A stretch of 25,911 nucleotides of DNA from JADJNW01 sp964523725 (GTDB lineage Bacteria > Bacteroidota > Bacteroidia > Chitinophagales > Saprospiraceae), in the NCBI GenBank assembly GCA_964523725.1, contig CAZGAU010000069.1:1-25911 (forward strand). The letters run 5' to 3'. Under the pieces are notes generated by a model. The model made no database searches and was not told where the DNA came from. It worked only from the letters and a program-made list of their open reading frames with translations. Of the stretch, positions 25,405 through 25,911 are shown piece by piece (position 1 is the stretch's first letter; each line of letters opens with the position of its first letter). The position numbers were made by a program, and so were the translations under genes.

Positions 25405-25911
25405 TTAGCGAGTTTCAATATCTTGTTCTACAGCAATTTCCAATTCGTTTTCATCATAGAATACTGGAACAATTTCATCGCTGTTTCGCTTGCGCTGGAG
25501 TCTAAAATAATTCCCCAACCCTTTGAATCTTTCCTGGTTAGTTACTGCGGCAAAAGCATCTACACAATCCCCGCTATGTGTGGTTACAAAAACTTGGGCG
25601 TTTAATTTCTCTGCATACTCAAAAATGATCTCCCAAAGCTTCTCCAGCACCGAATGATGCAGCCCCGTATCAATCTCATCAATCAATAATAAATTACCCT
25701 CCGCACTGACCAGCGCCATGGCAATGGTAAGGAGGCGATTCAAGCCCTCGCCAAAGTTTTTGAGGGGTACGGGTATTTTAGAATCTTTTGTGCGTACACG
25801 CGCGACATTATCAATAATGCCCAAATCTATGATACTCGGCTCAATGACTTGTAATATTTGTATAACAATGTCTTTTTTATCGGTCAGGTCTATGCCTGCC
25901 CAGAGTTTTTT
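25405..25911 (-). CDS. AAA/ABC-type ATPase, 3' part (5' end outside the window)
   Basis: Only the last 168 residues are present. The frame stays open to the window edge, so the N-terminus with the Walker A motif is missing, and a TTG at 25824 is not the real start. Visible motifs are the ABC signature-like FGEGLNRLL, Walker B LLLIDEIDTGLHHS with the catalytic Glu, and the switch histidine in FVTTHSGD. This is the SMC/OLD-like AAA_15/AAA_21 type found in OLD, RloC and AriA proteins. The stop codon is three bases before the DUF3226 start. The adjacent TOPRIM gene suggests it gates that protein's activity. Confidence 0.88.
   Translation of the reverse strand, partial: KKLWAGIDLTDKKDIVIQILQVIEPSIIDLGIIDNVARVRTKDSKIPVPLKNFGEGLNRLLTIAMALVSAEGNLLLIDEIDTGLHHSVLEKLWEIIFEYAEKLNAQVFVTTHSGDCVDAFAAVTNQERFKGLGNYFRLQRKRNSDEIVPVFYDENELEIAVEQDIETR

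Noticed and set aside
23534..25911. CRISPR array suggested by short repeats near thyA
   Set aside because: The units are 8-9 nt with no spacers and no cas genes, so these are simple tandem repeats.

Overview
The window looks like a chromosomal segment from a member of the Bacteroidota, possibly the Saprospiria/Chitinophagia side, though the exact lineage is a guess. Three things support this. It carries an alternative complex III (act) cluster fused to an aa3-type cytochrome oxidase cluster in the order known from that phylum. Ribosome binding sites are weak or absent. Three well-placed promoters fit the Bacteroidota consensus TTG-N17..23-TAnnTTTG (tRNA-Arg, DUF423 gene, act operon).

Left part (1-5837): a nitroreductase-family flavoprotein (+), a tRNA-Arg(UCU) on the minus strand with its own promoter, a membrane-anchored alpha/beta hydrolase (+), uracil-DNA glycosylase ung (+), a large membrane-anchored protein with a DUF3352-like front and a beta-propeller-like back (-), and a DUF423 membrane protein (+).

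Centre (5992-23533, all minus strand, read right to left): the respiratory supercluster actA-actB-actC-actD-actE-actF-coxB-coxA-[100-N assembly gap]-cyoE-coxIII-coxIII-coxIV, ending at a strong terminator. A second short operon follows: a SCO-like protein, a DUF420 membrane protein and a small secreted CPMC protein. It ends at a bidirectional terminator. Quinol electrons enter ActA-F (iron-sulfur and haem c), pass to the CuA centre of CoxB and on to the haem/CuB site of CoxA. CyoE makes haem O, the precursor of haem A. The SCO/DUF420/CPMC genes probably serve oxidase assembly.

Right part (23878-25911): thymidylate synthase thyA, preceded by a two-gene unit of an AAA ABC-type ATPase (cut by the window edge) and a DUF3226 TOPRIM-like protein. 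That pair resembles ATPase-TOPRIM antiphage modules.

The most unusual items are: cytochrome oxidase subunit II carrying a complete C-terminal OmpA-type peptidoglycan-binding domain; a SCO-like protein that has lost the copper-binding CxxxC, next to a small secreted protein with a CPMC motif; a canonical EF-hand loop inside the DUF420 protein; the split ATPase/TOPRIM pair; and short phased 7-9-nt direct repeats of different sequence in several spacers.
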